Shown: positions 13,022 to 25,090 of the stretch, in pieces
Numbering within the stretch: the stretch's first letter is position 1
How the letters are laid out: the number at the start of each line of letters is the position of its first letter
Origin: Diospyros lotus
Lineage: Eukaryota > Streptophyta > Magnoliopsida > Ericales > Ebenaceae
DNA: 64,000 nt
NCBI RefSeq assembly: GCF_014633365.1
Contig: NC_068340.1
Location: forward strand, 18,145,879-18,209,878
Reading direction: 5' to 3'
Made by a program: the position numbers and the translations under genes
The notes under the pieces: model-generated
Database searches by the model: none
What the model was told of the DNA's origin: nothing
What the model saw: only the letters and a program-made list of their open reading frames with translations

Positions 13022-14718
13022 CAGACAATTAAGCGAACATGTGAAGCTACATCTTGAAGTAAATGATATAGCTGGAATTCCATTACACAAAAGTTATAAC
13101 TTAGCTGTTGTTAAAGGTGGTGGATATGAGAACCTGACATTTGTGGAAAAGGATTGCAGAAATTATATTGATCAGGTGAGGAGGTTAAGACTTGGGGAAG
13201 GAGATGTTGTTGCTATTCAAGCTTACTTTTCGAAAATGCAAGCCTTTTATCTAGGTTTTTTCTTTAGTGTGGATTTGGATGAAGAGTGCCAATTAAAAAA
13301 CGTCTTTTGGGCTGATAACAGGTGTAGATATGCATACAAGGAATTTGGTGATGTCACATTTGACACCACATACCTAACCAATAGATACGAAATGCCATTT
13401 GCTCTATTTTTTGGTGTAAATCACCACAGACAATTGACATTGCTTGGATGTGGTATAATTTTCAACCAAGACTTTCGTGTGGCTGTTTAGGAGATGGCTT
13501 GAGTACATGGAGGAGCAGGCCCTCGCGGGAATTATCACTAATCAAGATAGGGCCATGAAAAATGTTATTGAGATAGTCTTCCCTAACATGAAGTATAGAT
13601 GGTGTTTGTGGCATATATTAAAGAAGTTGCCTGAAAAAATTGGAAACCATAGCTGTCAAGCTTATATTTTTTCGATCGTACATGACGCGGTGTATGAATC
13701 ACAAAGTCCTGGAGAATTCAAGCAAGCTTGGAATTCAATGATTGAGAAATATGAATGGCATGACAACGATTGATTGTTTGGACTTTACAGATAAGGAGAT
13801 CATTGGGTCCCATGTTTCTTGAAAACTAGTTTTGGGGCAGGTATGTAAACAACGTAGCGGAGTGAGGGTATAAAAGTATTCTTCAATGGATATGTACACT
13901 CAAAAACATGATTGAAGAAATTTGTTGAACAATATAAGCGGACAATGAGGTGTAAAGTTGAAAAGGAGTTTCAGACCGATGTTAAGTCATTTTCTCAGAT
14001 GGTTCGATATGCAATGAAGTATGCCATGGAGAAACAATATCAGGAAGTGTACATAATCTCAAAATTCAAGGAGTTTCAAGAAGAGTTCACTTTGATGATG
14101 TATTGCATGATTGTGTCTATCGAAGAGGGACCGCTAGGTACGAGGTATGAGGTACGAGAAGATATCATATTTGATGAAAAAGTGAAGCAAAAAAATATAT
14201 ATATTTGGTTGTTTTTGAGAAAAATAAATGTGATATTGTATGCATTTGTCACATGTTTGAGTTTAAGGGAATTATTTACAGACATGTTATCACAGTTTTG
14301 ATCCAAAATGGTGTCAGATTAATTCCTGAGAGGTATATCTTATGCAATGGAGGAGAGAGAGAAGAGATGTCAGTAGATCCTACATGAGGGTCAAGATTAA
14401 TTACAGCGGTTGGATTAGTACGCCTAGTCAGTTAAGATATGATGAGCTGTGTAGTGCATTTGCCAAGGTAGTAGATGACGAAGAACGAACTCGGGTAATT
14501 ATGGAGTGGATCCAATCTCAATTGAATGTATTGAGCATATCCAAATCGAAGTCAAGTTGTGGTAGTCATATATATGCTCAACATAATGTGTAAGAACAAG
14601 TCCCTGATTATGTAAAGGCAACAACAGCTTCAAATGGCCAAATATTTGATCCGAGATGCTTGTAGACAAAGGGAGCCCCTAGGAAGCTTCGCAAGAAGGA
14701 CCCATTGAAAACAAATAC

Positions 14719-14944
14719 TGTAACATCCCGTTCGAGTGATAGGAAGATCCAGAACAACTTATCCTAATGGGCCTACACGAACTTCCCAGGGGGGTCACCC
14801 ATCCCTGGATTACCCCAGGTCAAGCACGCTTAACTTGGGAGTTCTTTGCCAACATTCAGCCCAAAAGGTATCCAGCTGGTGTTGTTTCCTTTCTTACACT
14901 ATCCTCGATATATACTAACTTCTCTGGGCTCTCGGGGTATTACA
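14719..14944 (-). repeat. Cassandra 3' LTR (minus orientation)
   Basis: 226 bp with TG...CA ends. It differs from its partner at only a few positions, for example GAGTGATAGG versus GAGCGATAGG and ATCCTAATGG versus ATCCTCATGG. Confidence 0.9.
14775..14845 (-). other. 5S rRNA-like segment in the Cassandra 3' LTR
   Basis: The minus strand matches the 3' two-thirds of plant 5S rRNA: the AGTTAAGCGTGCTTG box-A region, GGATGGGTGACCCCC-like sequence and CTGGGAAGTTCGTGT. A short block between them differs from true 5S. It can supply the RNA polymerase III internal promoter but is not a functional 5S gene. Confidence 0.85.
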
Positions 14945-15156
14945 TTCTCTCCCCCTTAAGCACATGACGTCCCCGTCATACGACCTTACAATCGGTCCCA
15001 GATCTCTCCCCCCTTGCATGGCCGATGTGGGATTCGCCTAAGGTGTCTACACGCACCCCCCATAGGGGCCTCACGCCCCCCTCGGGACTCAGCCTCCTCG
15101 CTGAGGTTTGCCCCACCACCGCGTTCAGAGGCTCGGGGGTCGGCTCTGATACCATT
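14945..15156 (-). other. Cassandra internal region with primer site and purine tract
   Basis: On the minus strand it opens with TGGTATCAGAGC (complement of initiator tRNA-Met, at 15143-15154) two bases from the 5' LTR and closes with CTTAAGGGGGAGAGAA beside the 3' LTR. No ORF of its own is supported; the apparent frames run through both strands of GC-rich sequence. Confidence 0.85.
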
Positions 15157-15382
15157 TGTAACATCCCGTTCGAGCGATAGGAAGATCCAGAACAACTTAT
15201 CCTCATGGGCCTACACGAACTTCCCAGGGGGGTCACCCATCCCTGGATTACCCCAGGTCAAGCACGCTTAACTTGGGAGTTCTTTGCCAACATTCAGCCC
15301 AAAAGGTATCCAGCTGGTGTTGTTTCCTTTCTTACACTATCCTCGATATATACTAACTTCTCTGGGCTCTCGGGGTATTACA
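15157..15382 (-). repeat. Cassandra 5' LTR (minus orientation)
   Basis: 226-bp copy adjoining the primer binding site, with the same ends and internal 5S-like segment as the left LTR. It is followed by the second AATAC. Confidence 0.9.
15213..15283 (-). other. 5S rRNA-like segment in the Cassandra 5' LTR
   Basis: Same 71-bp 5S-derived block as at 14775-14845, offset by 438 bp. Being in the 5' LTR, it would lie in the promoter position for transcription of the element. Confidence 0.85.
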
Positions 15383-16189
15383 AATACCAAGAAAATAAAT
15401 GTATGTTTTTATCTATTTTTTACTTAACTCAAAGTAAAAATTATGCTTGAATTTCCGATTGTAATGGTTGTCACTTTCGTTGGATGCCTAGGTGGGATTC
15501 TCGAAATTAAACAAAGGAAAGGCCCCAAGGTAAAACATTGTTCAAGATGCTCAAGCATTCAATCAAGGTTTTTCACAACATACATAGTATCACATGCTTA
15601 CACCATTCAATCAAGGTCTTTCACAACAATTGATGGTAAGTATTTGGATAAGATTAGGTTATAACTTGTATTTTTTAAAATTTTTGCAATCTCTTTTAGG
15701 TTATGTCTTAGGCTTTGCATGCATCTTTTGTAGCTAATCTCTTTCGTTGTAGGTTACTCACTATCAAACTTGGAATACTGCTCACGGAGTGCATATGGTG
15801 CCTACCTTTGGCTCGGCTCAGCCCTTTATGACAATGAACCCACCCCACTGATAGCTCGATGACAACCTACTAGATTTTTGAGATCAAGTATGTTCCTAAA
15901 ACTTGCCCCTATTCTACATAAAAGTAATGTCTATCCCTAAAGCTTCACTTGTTAGTTGTTACCTCTTTTAATGGGAATTCCAATTCTCTAGTCAGGGTAT
16001 TTCATTTTTGCCCTAAAATTATATTCTTGTCTCAAACAATCATGGAGTTGAGATTTATAGTTGAAGCAAGTGGTTGTAACGCGCTTATTTTTCGTAACAC
16101 GAATGAAAGCCTCTTCTATGGGTGTTATGTTTTGGTTCATATGGATTGGATCATTTATGTGAACTTATACAGCTCTATACTATTCCTTT

Positions 16190-16800
16190 AGACACTGCTA
16201 AAGTTAGGGTTTAGCTCCAGAAGAAAACTAATATTGAGGAGGGAGCATGTGTTCCTAAATACAAGGGTATGTCAGATACTATTGCTCGAGAAGAAGGTTT
16301 AGAAGCCTTTTGGAAAGGTGTTGTACTTGGATTGCACCGTCAGTTTCTGTATGGAGGCTTAAGGATTGGATTATATGAACCTGTATGTACTGAATTCATC
16401 GTCCATGATATCAATTAATATTCATGTCTTCATGGTAATCCATTCTTGTCGCTATTATTGCATGTTTTACAGGTCAAGGCATTTTTTGTTGGTAGTGAAT
16501 ATGTTGGAGATGTTTCTTTGTTCTGGAAGATAGTTGCTGCTCTGATTACTGGTGGGTGCTTTGAGTGACTACCCTGCTGTGACTTGTTTTTGTAAAATGT
16601 TGTTTTTGTTATGTGCATAATAGAACTTATTGCTAGCATGGACCTCTTCATTGGCTACATCTATTGTGCAGATGTCAAAAGTAATTGTTTCGTCATTTTT
16701 TCACAGGTGCACTAGCAATTGTAGTGGCTAATCCAACTGATCTTGTGAAAGTTCGACTTCAAAGGGGCTTCCTAACTCTTGAGCAGAGGCATGATTCAAT
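16190..16800 (+). pseudogene. Captured fragment of a plant mitochondrial uncoupling protein gene
   Basis: Exon pieces encode mitochondrial carrier sequence of the PUMP/UCP type. About 16190-16382 reads DTAKVR, then AREEGLEAFWKGVV and LHRQFLYGGLRIGLYEP. 16473-16551 reads VKAFFVGSEYVGDV and FWKIVAALITG. 16707-16795 reads ALAIVVANPTDLVKVRLQ, ending in the PxD/E-x-x-K/R-x-R carrier signature. The gaps between them keep intron signals (GTATGT...TTTTACAG, GTGGGT...TTTTCACAG), so genomic DNA, not mRNA, was copied. It has a TAG in the first exon (VRV*LQ), missing codons before TIAREEG, and no upstream or downstream exons. Lying next to a FAR1-type transposase remnant inside inverted repeats, it looks like transposon-mediated capture. 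Confidence 0.85.
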
Positions 16801-19339
16801 AGTCTACTCTCCCAACAGCCTTGTGAATATGGCATCCGATAAAAGCATTATAGTATTATAACTTCACGAAAATAGTAGTGAAGTGTTAAGAGTACTGAAC
16901 AATTTGTAGGGTGGATATGGCATTGATTTGGTGTTCTGTACAAATTTCTAATCTATGTTTCTCAACAGGTTGAATCAAGATCTATCATTTTCTATTATAT
17001 ACATGTCTTCTTTGATTCATACATTCAAAATTGTAGATGATGACCATAGCAAGAAACCTTGCAAGAACTTTATCGTTTGTCTTGCATGCGTTCATCAAGA
17101 TGGGATCAAGCATGATTTATCATAGCAAGAACTTGATAGCCTTGCATGCATTCAAATGGATGATAAACTATGACATCCAGATGCATGAAGTCTAAAATTG
17201 GTTTCCCAAACTTTACTTCATTCTTTAATAAAAAAAAAATATGCAAAACAGTTGGTGCATATTGATTAATAATTTCATATGCATACATAAACATTTATCG
17301 TTTCAATTACATAGTTTACATAATTTCACATGGATGCATACTATTAACTAAGATAATAATAAGTTACAATTACATAGTTAACAAACAACAAATGTACTTT
17401 CATGTCTAACAATTTTTATACATTGATTACAGTAAAGCCAAATACCTAAATCTACTACCTTCATTTTTTATCAGCCATAAAATCAATAGAAAATAACTCA
17501 ATCCTAACACTATTATACCCCTAACAAACTTATTTTCTTTGGTGGAGCTTAATTTTCAATTGAAAGTTTTCTTTTATTATACACATGTGGTCTTTCTCAA
17601 GCTTTAGTATATCTTATCCTTTCTCCCTAAAGGCTTTTTTTTCAAAAACCTTCACTTGTTCTTATAGCATTCTCTCTTTTCCAACTATTTCTTCCATGTT
17701 ACATTTCAATTTATCCAATAAAGCTCCACATAATGCTTTCTCTTGACCTATTCGTTCATCATTGATCCATTGAAACCACTTGCAATCATCATCTTGTCTA
17801 TAAAACCATCCAACAATCAATTCTACTCACATTAATAAATTTTTCATTTACAAGATAACAAAATACCTTCTAGAATCGACACCTAAAAAATTTCCTTTCA
17901 GGATTAGTCTTAGTCCATGATATATAGCACCAACACAGGTACACCATGCTCACACACGATTCCTTGATGAGAGGTAGAAGAGTTCATTGAAACTTTACTA
18001 ATTTCCAAATTGGAAGCTATCTTAACTAAAATAGTAAAATTTGCAAATTATGATTTAGTTAAATAGTACACACTAAAATTTGCAAAATATGCTTTTTAGT
18101 CACCTTTGCTATCTAATTAAACAAGTCTAGAATGTTCATTGTTGTGTAAGATCCAAGGTTCCAAGTTTTTGTGCAAGAACTAAGTTTTCAATGCACTACT
18201 AAGAATGTGCCAAAATGAGCAAAACATAAGTAATGAAGCTAGAGAAAGCTCATGCATATATGCTAAATCTCAAGCTTGGAAAAATGTAACAATGCTTGAG
18301 CTTGAACATGTTGCTAATACATATACATGAGATTTCTTGAGCTTCACCTCATTAGGGCATGAAGTGTATCACATGAGGATTAAACATATATACATGAGAT
18401 TTTAAAATATTAGAAAGCTAATTGCTACTTGTTAGTTGTAGGCTTGAGAAAGTGCAAACCTTAGAAATACAACTGATATGTTCATAAAACCCATCACAAC
18501 CACATTATCTATGTTTTTCAAAAAGTTTTCGAAAATGCCTTAAGGGGAGCCAACCCTATATAGATTGAAGGAAACAACTAAGTGTAGGCATAAGCATAAA
18601 TAAACCATTCCACAAACAACAAAGGAAAAAAAAAAAAAAAAAGATGGAAGGAAACAAGGAATCAACCCCAAGCCATAAAAGAGTGGAAACGAGAAATGGT
18701 TCCACTTTATGAACCAGTCCACAAGGATAATCTCATTCTTAGTAAGAACCCACCAAATGTGAAATCACATGGAGGAAAAAAAAAGTCAAAATCATCTCAT
18801 AATTATTAATTTACTCTAGGATTTCTAGCAAAATAAATTGGTATTATACACAACCACAAAATGTGACACCAAAACACCTTTACCCCAACTAATCCTCAAA
18901 TCCACCATTCTGTCTACTAGTTGGACCATAGTACTAATTACTAAAGGCTTTCATAATAAGGATAAACATAAATGGGAATAAAGGGTCTCTTTGGCCTAAA
19001 TCTCTAGTTCTATTAAACATTGAGAACTTATTGTAACACAAAAGAGAGATATCCATCTTGTACAAGAACGAAAGTGAAGACAAGGTGCCTCTATTATCAA
19101 TATCGTTTACATACCTTCAATTTGGAAACTCACCAATGTATTATCCAAAGTGCCAACAAGAATGAGACAGTATGGGTGAGGGGCGGGTGAGGCAATAGTA
19201 GCAGGTGACAGATACGGCGAGGGAGAAGACGGAGATTTGACAACAATGGATAGGGAATGCGACAATGGCGGCGAGAGAGAAAGAGTATGTGAGGGGTGGA
19301 TGGATAACATGTCAATGCCAGCAAAGGGGGCCAGTTTGA
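16801..19339. other. No gene recognised
   Basis: AT-rich sequence with an A-rich run at 18627-18642 and no ORF longer than about 62 codons that looks real. It belongs to the composite segment. Further captured fragments may be present but I recognise none. Confidence 0.5.
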
Positions 19340-19413
19340 GTAGGTAAAGGGGTGAGTGAATGAAAGGCCAGCGGTGTTGGGGATGCACAGGAAGCAAAGA
19401 TGGTAGTCGTTGT
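19340..19413 (+). repeat. Left remnant of a ~130-150 bp minisatellite
   Basis: GTGAATGAAAGGCCAGCGG, GTGTTGGGGATGCACAGGAAGC and the bases that follow match the end of units found at 28338-28670. The copia element inserted within this minisatellite. Confidence 0.75.
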
Positions 19414-19670
19414 TGATATTTTACTCTTAGTAATGAAATGATTTTGATAAATGACTATATGAAAATCAATTTATACTATGAGGATTATATGAATGAGAAA
19501 ATGAATTTTTAAGTATATAAGTTTGGAAGCAAGATATGAAAATCTATATGAATGATAAATGGCTATAAGTTTTGAGAATGATTTGTTTCAAAATAAACTT
19601 TTGAAGATCTCAACTTGCTTTCAAAAAGATCAAAATGAGGATTTGTTAAAGTTTTCTATGTTTTCAAAAG

Positions 19671-20048
19671 GATAGTCGATTATGTGTTTCATTCTGTTGA
19701 CTATGCTTTAGAATAGTCAACTATGCTGTTAAGGATAGTTGACTATGTATAAGGATAGTCGACTATGCTGGTTTGATCTGTCGACTATGTAAGGCATCTG
19801 TCGACTATTTCTTAATCTGTCAATTATCAAGTAAGGATAGTCGACTATGGCTTTTCATCTGTCGACTATTTTTGTTCTGTAAATTCAAAATTTTCTTCAC
19901 ATTTTCACATCTGTCGACTATACACTTGTATCTGTCGACTATGGGATTTTTGTATTAAAAGATAGTCGACTATCACTTTCTGTCTGTCGACTATGCTTAG
20001 CTTTATTTGATAAAATAGTCGACTAACCTATTTTTTCTGTCGACTATG
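19671..20048 (+). promoter_or_regulatory. Array of ~16 GTCGACTAT / ATAGTCGACTAT motifs in the 5' LTR
   Basis: About 16 exact or near copies are spaced roughly 15-50 bp apart. They alternate between a full palindrome (GATAGTCGACTATG) and a half form (CTGTCGACTATG). The array ends about 100 bp upstream of the TATA box, the position of an LTR enhancer or a binding-site cluster. Several copies carry single substitutions such as GTCAACTAT and GTTGACTAT. No known plant factor is assigned. Confidence 0.8.
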
Positions 20049-20144
20049 TGTTTCACAGAAACTTATAACGGCTAGTTTTTGGCGCATTAAATGCTCGCCC
20101 AACCACCCACAACGGTCCAAATTTTGAACTTGTCCACCATCAAC

Positions 20145-20153
20145 TATAAATAG
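20145..20153 (+). promoter_or_regulatory. TATA box of the copia 5' LTR
   Basis: TATAAATAG in AT-poor context, downstream of the motif array. The matching box in the 3' LTR is at 27739-27747. Confidence 0.75.
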
Positions 20154-20742
20154 GTGGTTGAAGACGCATTGAAGGCTGCTGAATCTGATTGAATATCAAA
20201 AACAACCGTGCCTTTACTGTTACATCGAGCGTTTATTTTTTTCTCTTTGTATTTCCATTTAAGTGGCTTTGATATCTTACTGTTCTATTCTTTTAAGCCT
20301 CGATCATTTATTTAAAGAGAGATAGCTTGTAACTAAGAGTTGTACTCTTAGAATCTCTACTTCATCTATTGTATTTGTCCTAGCAGTAGCTAGAGGGTCC
20401 ATTAAATTGGAAGGTTGTACACTGCCTAATCAAGGACTAGAGGACCTTCTCGTATTGAGTAGGGGGTTTGATAGTGATATTGATTTTAAAAATCCTTAGT
20501 GGATAGCTAAGGTAGTGGACTAAGCTTGAAAGGCTGAACCACTATAAATCTGTGTCTTCACTGCTTTTCATCATTTCCTTTTTTATTTTTGCATCCTTGC
20601 TCTATTGACTTTGTTTGCTCATTGATAAGTTTTTATTCTTCACCTTACGAAAGTATTTTTGCTTCTCAAAAGACATTTAAATTTTAATTATACCAATTCA
20701 CCCCCCTCTTGGTGAGTGCCATATCGTTTCAATTCTATCAAT

Positions 20743-20754
20743 TGGTATCAGAGC
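20743..20754 (+). other. Copia primer binding site
   Basis: TGGTATCAGAGC, the complement of the initiator tRNA-Met 3' end, starts two bases after the 5' LTR. Confidence 0.95.
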
Positions 20755-20808
20755 GTGGTTCCCATTGTTTTCAATTAGGTCTAACAACCTAGGGTCAAGA
20801 TCCATATA

Positions 20809-23800
20809 ATGGCATACTTTTCTAGCTCCTCTCATCATGAAGGACAGAGCATTTCTCGTCCACCTTATTTTGATGATACTAACTACAATTACTGGAAAGC
20901 TAGAATGAATATCTATCTTATGCAGGATTCAAGTCTTATGCAAGCTATTAAGAAAAGAGTCACCTTGGCTGACATGGAAAAGATGGACAAATGGACAGGT
21001 GAAGAGAGAATGAGTATGGAGACAAATGCAAAAGCAATGAACACATTGATTTGTGCATTATGCCCAGAGGAGTTCAACCGAATATCAACATGCAAGACAG
21101 CAAAGGAAATTTGGGATAAACTGGAGGTAACTCATTAGGGTACAAACTAGGTAAAAGAAACAAAAATAAATATTCTGGTTCATGACTATGAATTATTCAC
21201 TATGAAAGAAGATGAATCCATTAAAGACATGTACACTAGATTTAATGATATTGTTTCAACCTTAGAGTCTCTAGGAAAATCTTTTACAAATGGTGAAAAA
21301 GTTAGGAAGATTCTAAGAAGCTTACCTAGATCATGGGATCCTAAAGTCACTGCTATTACTGAGGCAAAAGATTTAGACAAATTTGAATTTGATAACTTAC
21401 TAGGATCACTAATGACACATGAAATCATGATCAAACGAAGTGATAATGCAGAACCAAAGAAAGATAAGAATGTAGCCTTTAAAGTTGAAAATGAAGAAAA
21501 AGACTCTCAGGACAATGAAGATGATGATTTTGCTCTGTTAGCCAGAAAATTTAGGAAATTTATGAAGAAAGGTAGATTTAATCAAAGGAGAAACTTTTAG
21601 AAAGAGAAAGAACAAAAGGAAACTAACCCATCTAATGAGCTTCGATGTTTTGAGTGTAAGAAACTAGGTCACATTAGAAGTGACTGCCCTCAGTTGAAAA
21701 AGAATGATCGCAAGGAAAGAAAGATGAAGAAGAAGGCTCTAGCTGCATGGGGAGAAGAAGAGCTCTCATCAAGCGATGAGTCCCAAGAAGATGAGGTTGC
21801 CAACATTTGCTTTATGGCCAGTATTGAAGATGAGGCTACATTGGTTTCAAATGATTCAAGGAGCAAGTGGTTCCTTGATAGTGGCTGCTCAAGGCACATG
21901 ACAGGAGATCAAGATCTTCTCAGCAACATTGTTTTCAAAGAAGGAGGTAAGGTCTTCTATGGTGACAACTCTCAATGTAAGATTATAGGTATGGGCTCTA
22001 TTTCTTTTGAAAATATTACATTAGAAAATGTATTTCTTGTTGATGGTCTTAAACATAATTTGATTAGTATTAGTCAACTGTGTGATTTAAGTCATGAAGT
22101 TTGTTTTGATGCTAATTCTTGTAAAGTTGTATGTTCTAAGACAAAAGAAATAAAATTAAAAGGAAATAGAGTAAGGAACATTTATCTCACATTTCTAGAA
22201 TCATCAAAAATTGAAAACTGTTTAGTTGCAAATTCATCTCAAAACTCTTGGTTGTGGCATAGTAGGTTAGGGCATGCTAGTATGAACCTAATAAACAAGT
22301 TAGTAAAACATGATCTTGTTAATGGTTTACCCAAGCTCAAGTTTGAAAGAGATCATATTTGTGGCACTTGCATGAAAGGTAAGCAAATCAGTATTTCATT
22401 CAAACCAATAAATGAAGTATCAACATCTAGACCTCTAACACTACTTCACTTAGACTTGTTTGGTCCAATGAGAACTCTAAGCTTAGGAGGTAAACAATAT
22501 GTTTTGGTAATAGTAGATGATTATTCTAGATTCACATGGGTTATCTTCCTTGCATCAAAAAATGAAACCTTTAAGTCATTTGAAATATTCAGTAAAAGAA
22601 TTCAAAGAGAGAAAGGATTTTGTATCTCAAAAATTAGAAGTGATCATGGAGGAGAATTTGAAAATGAATCTTTCAAACTTTTTTATGAAGAAAATGGAAT
22701 AGATCATAACTTCTCTTGTGCTAGGACTCCCCAACAAAATGGTGTAGTGGAAAGAAAGAATAGATCCTTACAAGAAATGACTAGAACAATGCTTTGTGAT
22801 AAAAACCTTCCTAAATATTTTTGGGCAGAAGCTGTGCATACTGCTTGTCACATTCTAAATAGAGTTTCAATAAGACCAATTTTGAAAAAGACTCCTTATG
22901 AACTTTTCAAAAGAAGAAGGCCTAACATAAGTCACTTTCATGTTTTTGGTAGCACTTGTTATATTCTCAATAATGGAAAAGAATCTCTAGGAAAATTTGA
23001 TGCTAAAAGTGATGAAAGTATATTCTTAAGATATTCATCTCAAAGTAAAGGTTATAGGGTATTCAACAAAAGAACTTTAGTAGTGGAGGAAACAATTCAA
23101 GTAATAGTTGATGACATAAGCATTGAGACACCAAAACTTAAGGAAGATGGTGAAAATGAAGTAACCCAAAATCTTGAAAAACTTTCAATAGAGCAAACTA
23201 AATCTAATATTCAAGAGAATGATCTGTTTGAAGGAGAACAAGAGCATCAAGTAGAAAAAGAACCAACATTTCCAAGAGAAAGGAAATATGTCAAAGAAAA
23301 TGAAATCATAGGAGATCCGTCCAAAGGCATTAGGACTAGATCATCTATTAGAAATGAATGCCAATATGCTGCCTTCTTATCTCAAATAGAACCCAAAAAT
23401 ATCAAAGAAGCTTTAGAAGATGAAAATTGGATTATAGCTATGCAAGAAGAATTAAATCAATTTGAAAGAAATGGAGTTTGGAAACTAGTGCCAAGACCAA
23501 AAGATTATCCTATTATAGGCACAAAATGGGTATTTAGAAATAAGATGGATGAAAATGGAGTTGTAACTAGAAACAAAGCAAGGCTAATGGCTCAAGGTTA
23601 TAGCTAAGAAGAAGGAATTGACTATGATGAAACCTATGCCCCTGTTGCTAGGTTAGAAGCCATAAGAATATTGTTATCATTTGCTTGTTACAAAAACTTC
23701 AAGTTATACAAATGGATGTTAAGAGTGCTTTCTTAAATGGGTTTATTAATGAAGAAGTTTATGTAGAACAACCCCCTGGCTTTGAAAATCCCAAATATGA

Positions 23801-24912
23801 AGACCATGTGTTCAAATTGTCTAAAGCTTTATATGGTCTAAAACAAGCCCCTAGAGCATGGTATGAGAGACTTAGTAAGTTTCTCTTAGAAAAAGGTTTT
23901 AAAAGAGGTTAAATAGATACAACCCTATTTATAAGAAGTCATGATGAGGACATCTTATTAGTCCAAATATATGTAGATGACATCATCTTTGGATCCACAA
24001 ATAAATCTCTATGTGATCAATTTGCAAATCTTATGCAAGGAGAATTTGAGATGAGTATGATGGGTGAACTTAAGTACTTTCTAGGATTGCAAATAAAACA
24101 AGAAGAAGAAGGTATATATATTTCTCAACAAAAATACATAAGAGATCTTCTCAAGAGGTTTGATATTCAAGATTGTAAACCTATGGCTACTCCTATGAGT
24201 AGTTCTCAAAGCCTAGACAAAGATGAATTGGGGAAGGCTGTAGATAACAAGCTTTATAGAAGTATGATTGGCTCTTTGCTTTATTTAACAGCTAGTAGAC
24301 CTGATATTATGTTTAGTGTGTGCTTGTGTGCTAGGTTCCAATCTAATCCCAAAGAATCCCACTTGAAGGCAGTTAAAAGAATCTTGAGATACCTAAAAGG
24401 AACTGCAAATCTAGAACTATTTTATGCAAAAGCAAATAATTTTGATCTAATAGCATACACTGATGCAGATTATGATGGATGTAAAATAGATAGAAAAAGT
24501 ACAAGTGGTTCATGTCAATTCTTAGGAAATTGTTTGGTATCTTGGTCAAGTAGAAAGCAAAATACAGTGGCTCTATCATCTACTGAGGCTGAGTATGTAG
24601 CAGCTAGAAATTGTTGTGCTCAAATATTGTGGATGAAATACCAAGTAGAAGACTATGGTATAAGACTTTAAAACATCCCAATAAAATGTGACAATACTAG
24701 TGCTATAGCTTTAACAAAAAATCCAGTGTTTCATGCAAGAACTAAACATATAGAAGTAAAACATCACTTCATTAGAGACCATGTTCAAAAAGGAGACATA
24801 AGTCTTGAATTCATAGATACAAATCATTAAGTAGCAGATATCTTTACAAAACCTCTTGACAGAGAAAAGTTTGAATATTTTAGGAGTGAACTGGGATTAA
24901 TTATAACATGAG
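20809..24912 (+). pseudogene. Copia gag-pol, broken by six stops and one frameshift
   Basis: Gag starts at 20809 (MAYFSSSSHHEGQSISRPPY), with a zinc knuckle CFECKKLGHIRSDC near 21646. In the piece beginning 21694, protease carries LDSGCSRHMTG (residues about 61-71). Integrase follows with its HHCC finger (HSRLGH...CGTC) and catalytic region (LHLDLFGPM, SDHGGEFE, TPQQNGVVERKN). Reverse transcriptase begins at about 23400, with QMDVKSAFLNG-like sequence after the shift and IYVDDI near 23970. RNase H has DADYDGCKIDRKSTSG and ALSSTEAEYVA. Stops lie at 21136, 21598, 23605, 23910, 24669 and 24828, and one base is missing near 23710. At least the stops at 23605, 24669 and 24828 fall where the family usually has glutamine, so C-to-T change is likely. 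This copy cannot make a full polyprotein. Confidence 0.95.
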
Positions 24913-25090
24913 TATATATATATGGTATTTGATTTCTTTTCTTATTCTTGTTTATATATATATATATATATGATAAGGCCAAACTTTCAATCTGTCAAAT
25001 AAATAAAATAATTTGTTGACAGAATGCTTTCAGACCAAAATTTAAAAGTGATGATTGGGCACACCTATGATAATCAAATTTGTTCCAAGA

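Larger units (their letters stand above)
14719..15382 (-). mobile_element. Complete Cassandra TRIM with AATAC target duplication
   Basis: Two 226-bp LTRs (14719-14944 and 15157-15382), nearly identical, start TGTAACATCCCGTTCGAG and end GGGGTATTACA. The 664-bp element is flanked by a perfect 5-bp duplication AATAC (14714-14718, 15383-15387). The tRNA-Met primer site reads on the minus strand beside the right LTR, and the purine tract lies beside the left LTR, so the element is on the minus strand. Both LTRs carry 5S rRNA-derived sequence, the hallmark of Cassandra. The internal part is only 212 bp and non-coding, so mobility would depend on proteins from other elements. LTR identity suggests a recent insertion. 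Confidence 0.95.
12440..15440 (+). pseudogene. FAR1/FHY3-related (MULE-transposase-derived) pseudogene
   Basis: Pieced together by eye, the coding pieces follow the FAR1-RELATED SEQUENCE order. First come an acidic leader and the FAR1 DNA-binding region (about 12459-13020; GMKFNYENEVFEFYKR, then a C-x-H-x-H zinc finger around HLEYNHK). Then comes the MULE transposase domain (13041-13780; VFWADNRCRYAYKEFGDV, FDTTYLTNRYEMPFALFFGVNHH, then ITNQDRAMKN and YRWCLWHILKKLPEK). A SWIM zinc finger follows (about 14200-14340; CDIVCICHMFEFKGIIYRHV) and then a basic tail. In the family these are transposase-derived transcription factors or active transposases of Jittery/MULE type. The copy is dead: a TAA at 12736, several frameshifts (near 12740, 12780, 13490, 13780 and 14200), a triplicated zinc-finger segment, and a Cassandra element inserted in the tail, which resumes in phase after it. 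Confidence 0.8.
19414..20740 (+). repeat. Copia 5' LTR
   Basis: 1327 bp, TG...CA. It contains a long motif array (19671-20048), TATAAATAG at 20145-20153 and an R/U5 region ending in AATTCACCCCCCTCTTGG then TTCAATTCTATCA. Confidence 0.95.

Noticed and set aside
14775..15283. Functional 5S rRNA genes on the minus strand
   Set aside because: Only part of 5S matches and the middle is replaced. The copies sit in LTRs of a complete Cassandra element with its own target duplication.
12440..15440. Functional FAR1-related transcription factor gene
   Set aside because: Multiple stops, frameshifts, a triplicated zinc-finger segment and a retroelement in the tail exclude a working product.
16190..16800. 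Functional mitochondrial uncoupling protein gene
   Set aside because: Only three partial exons, one with a stop, and no flanking exons.
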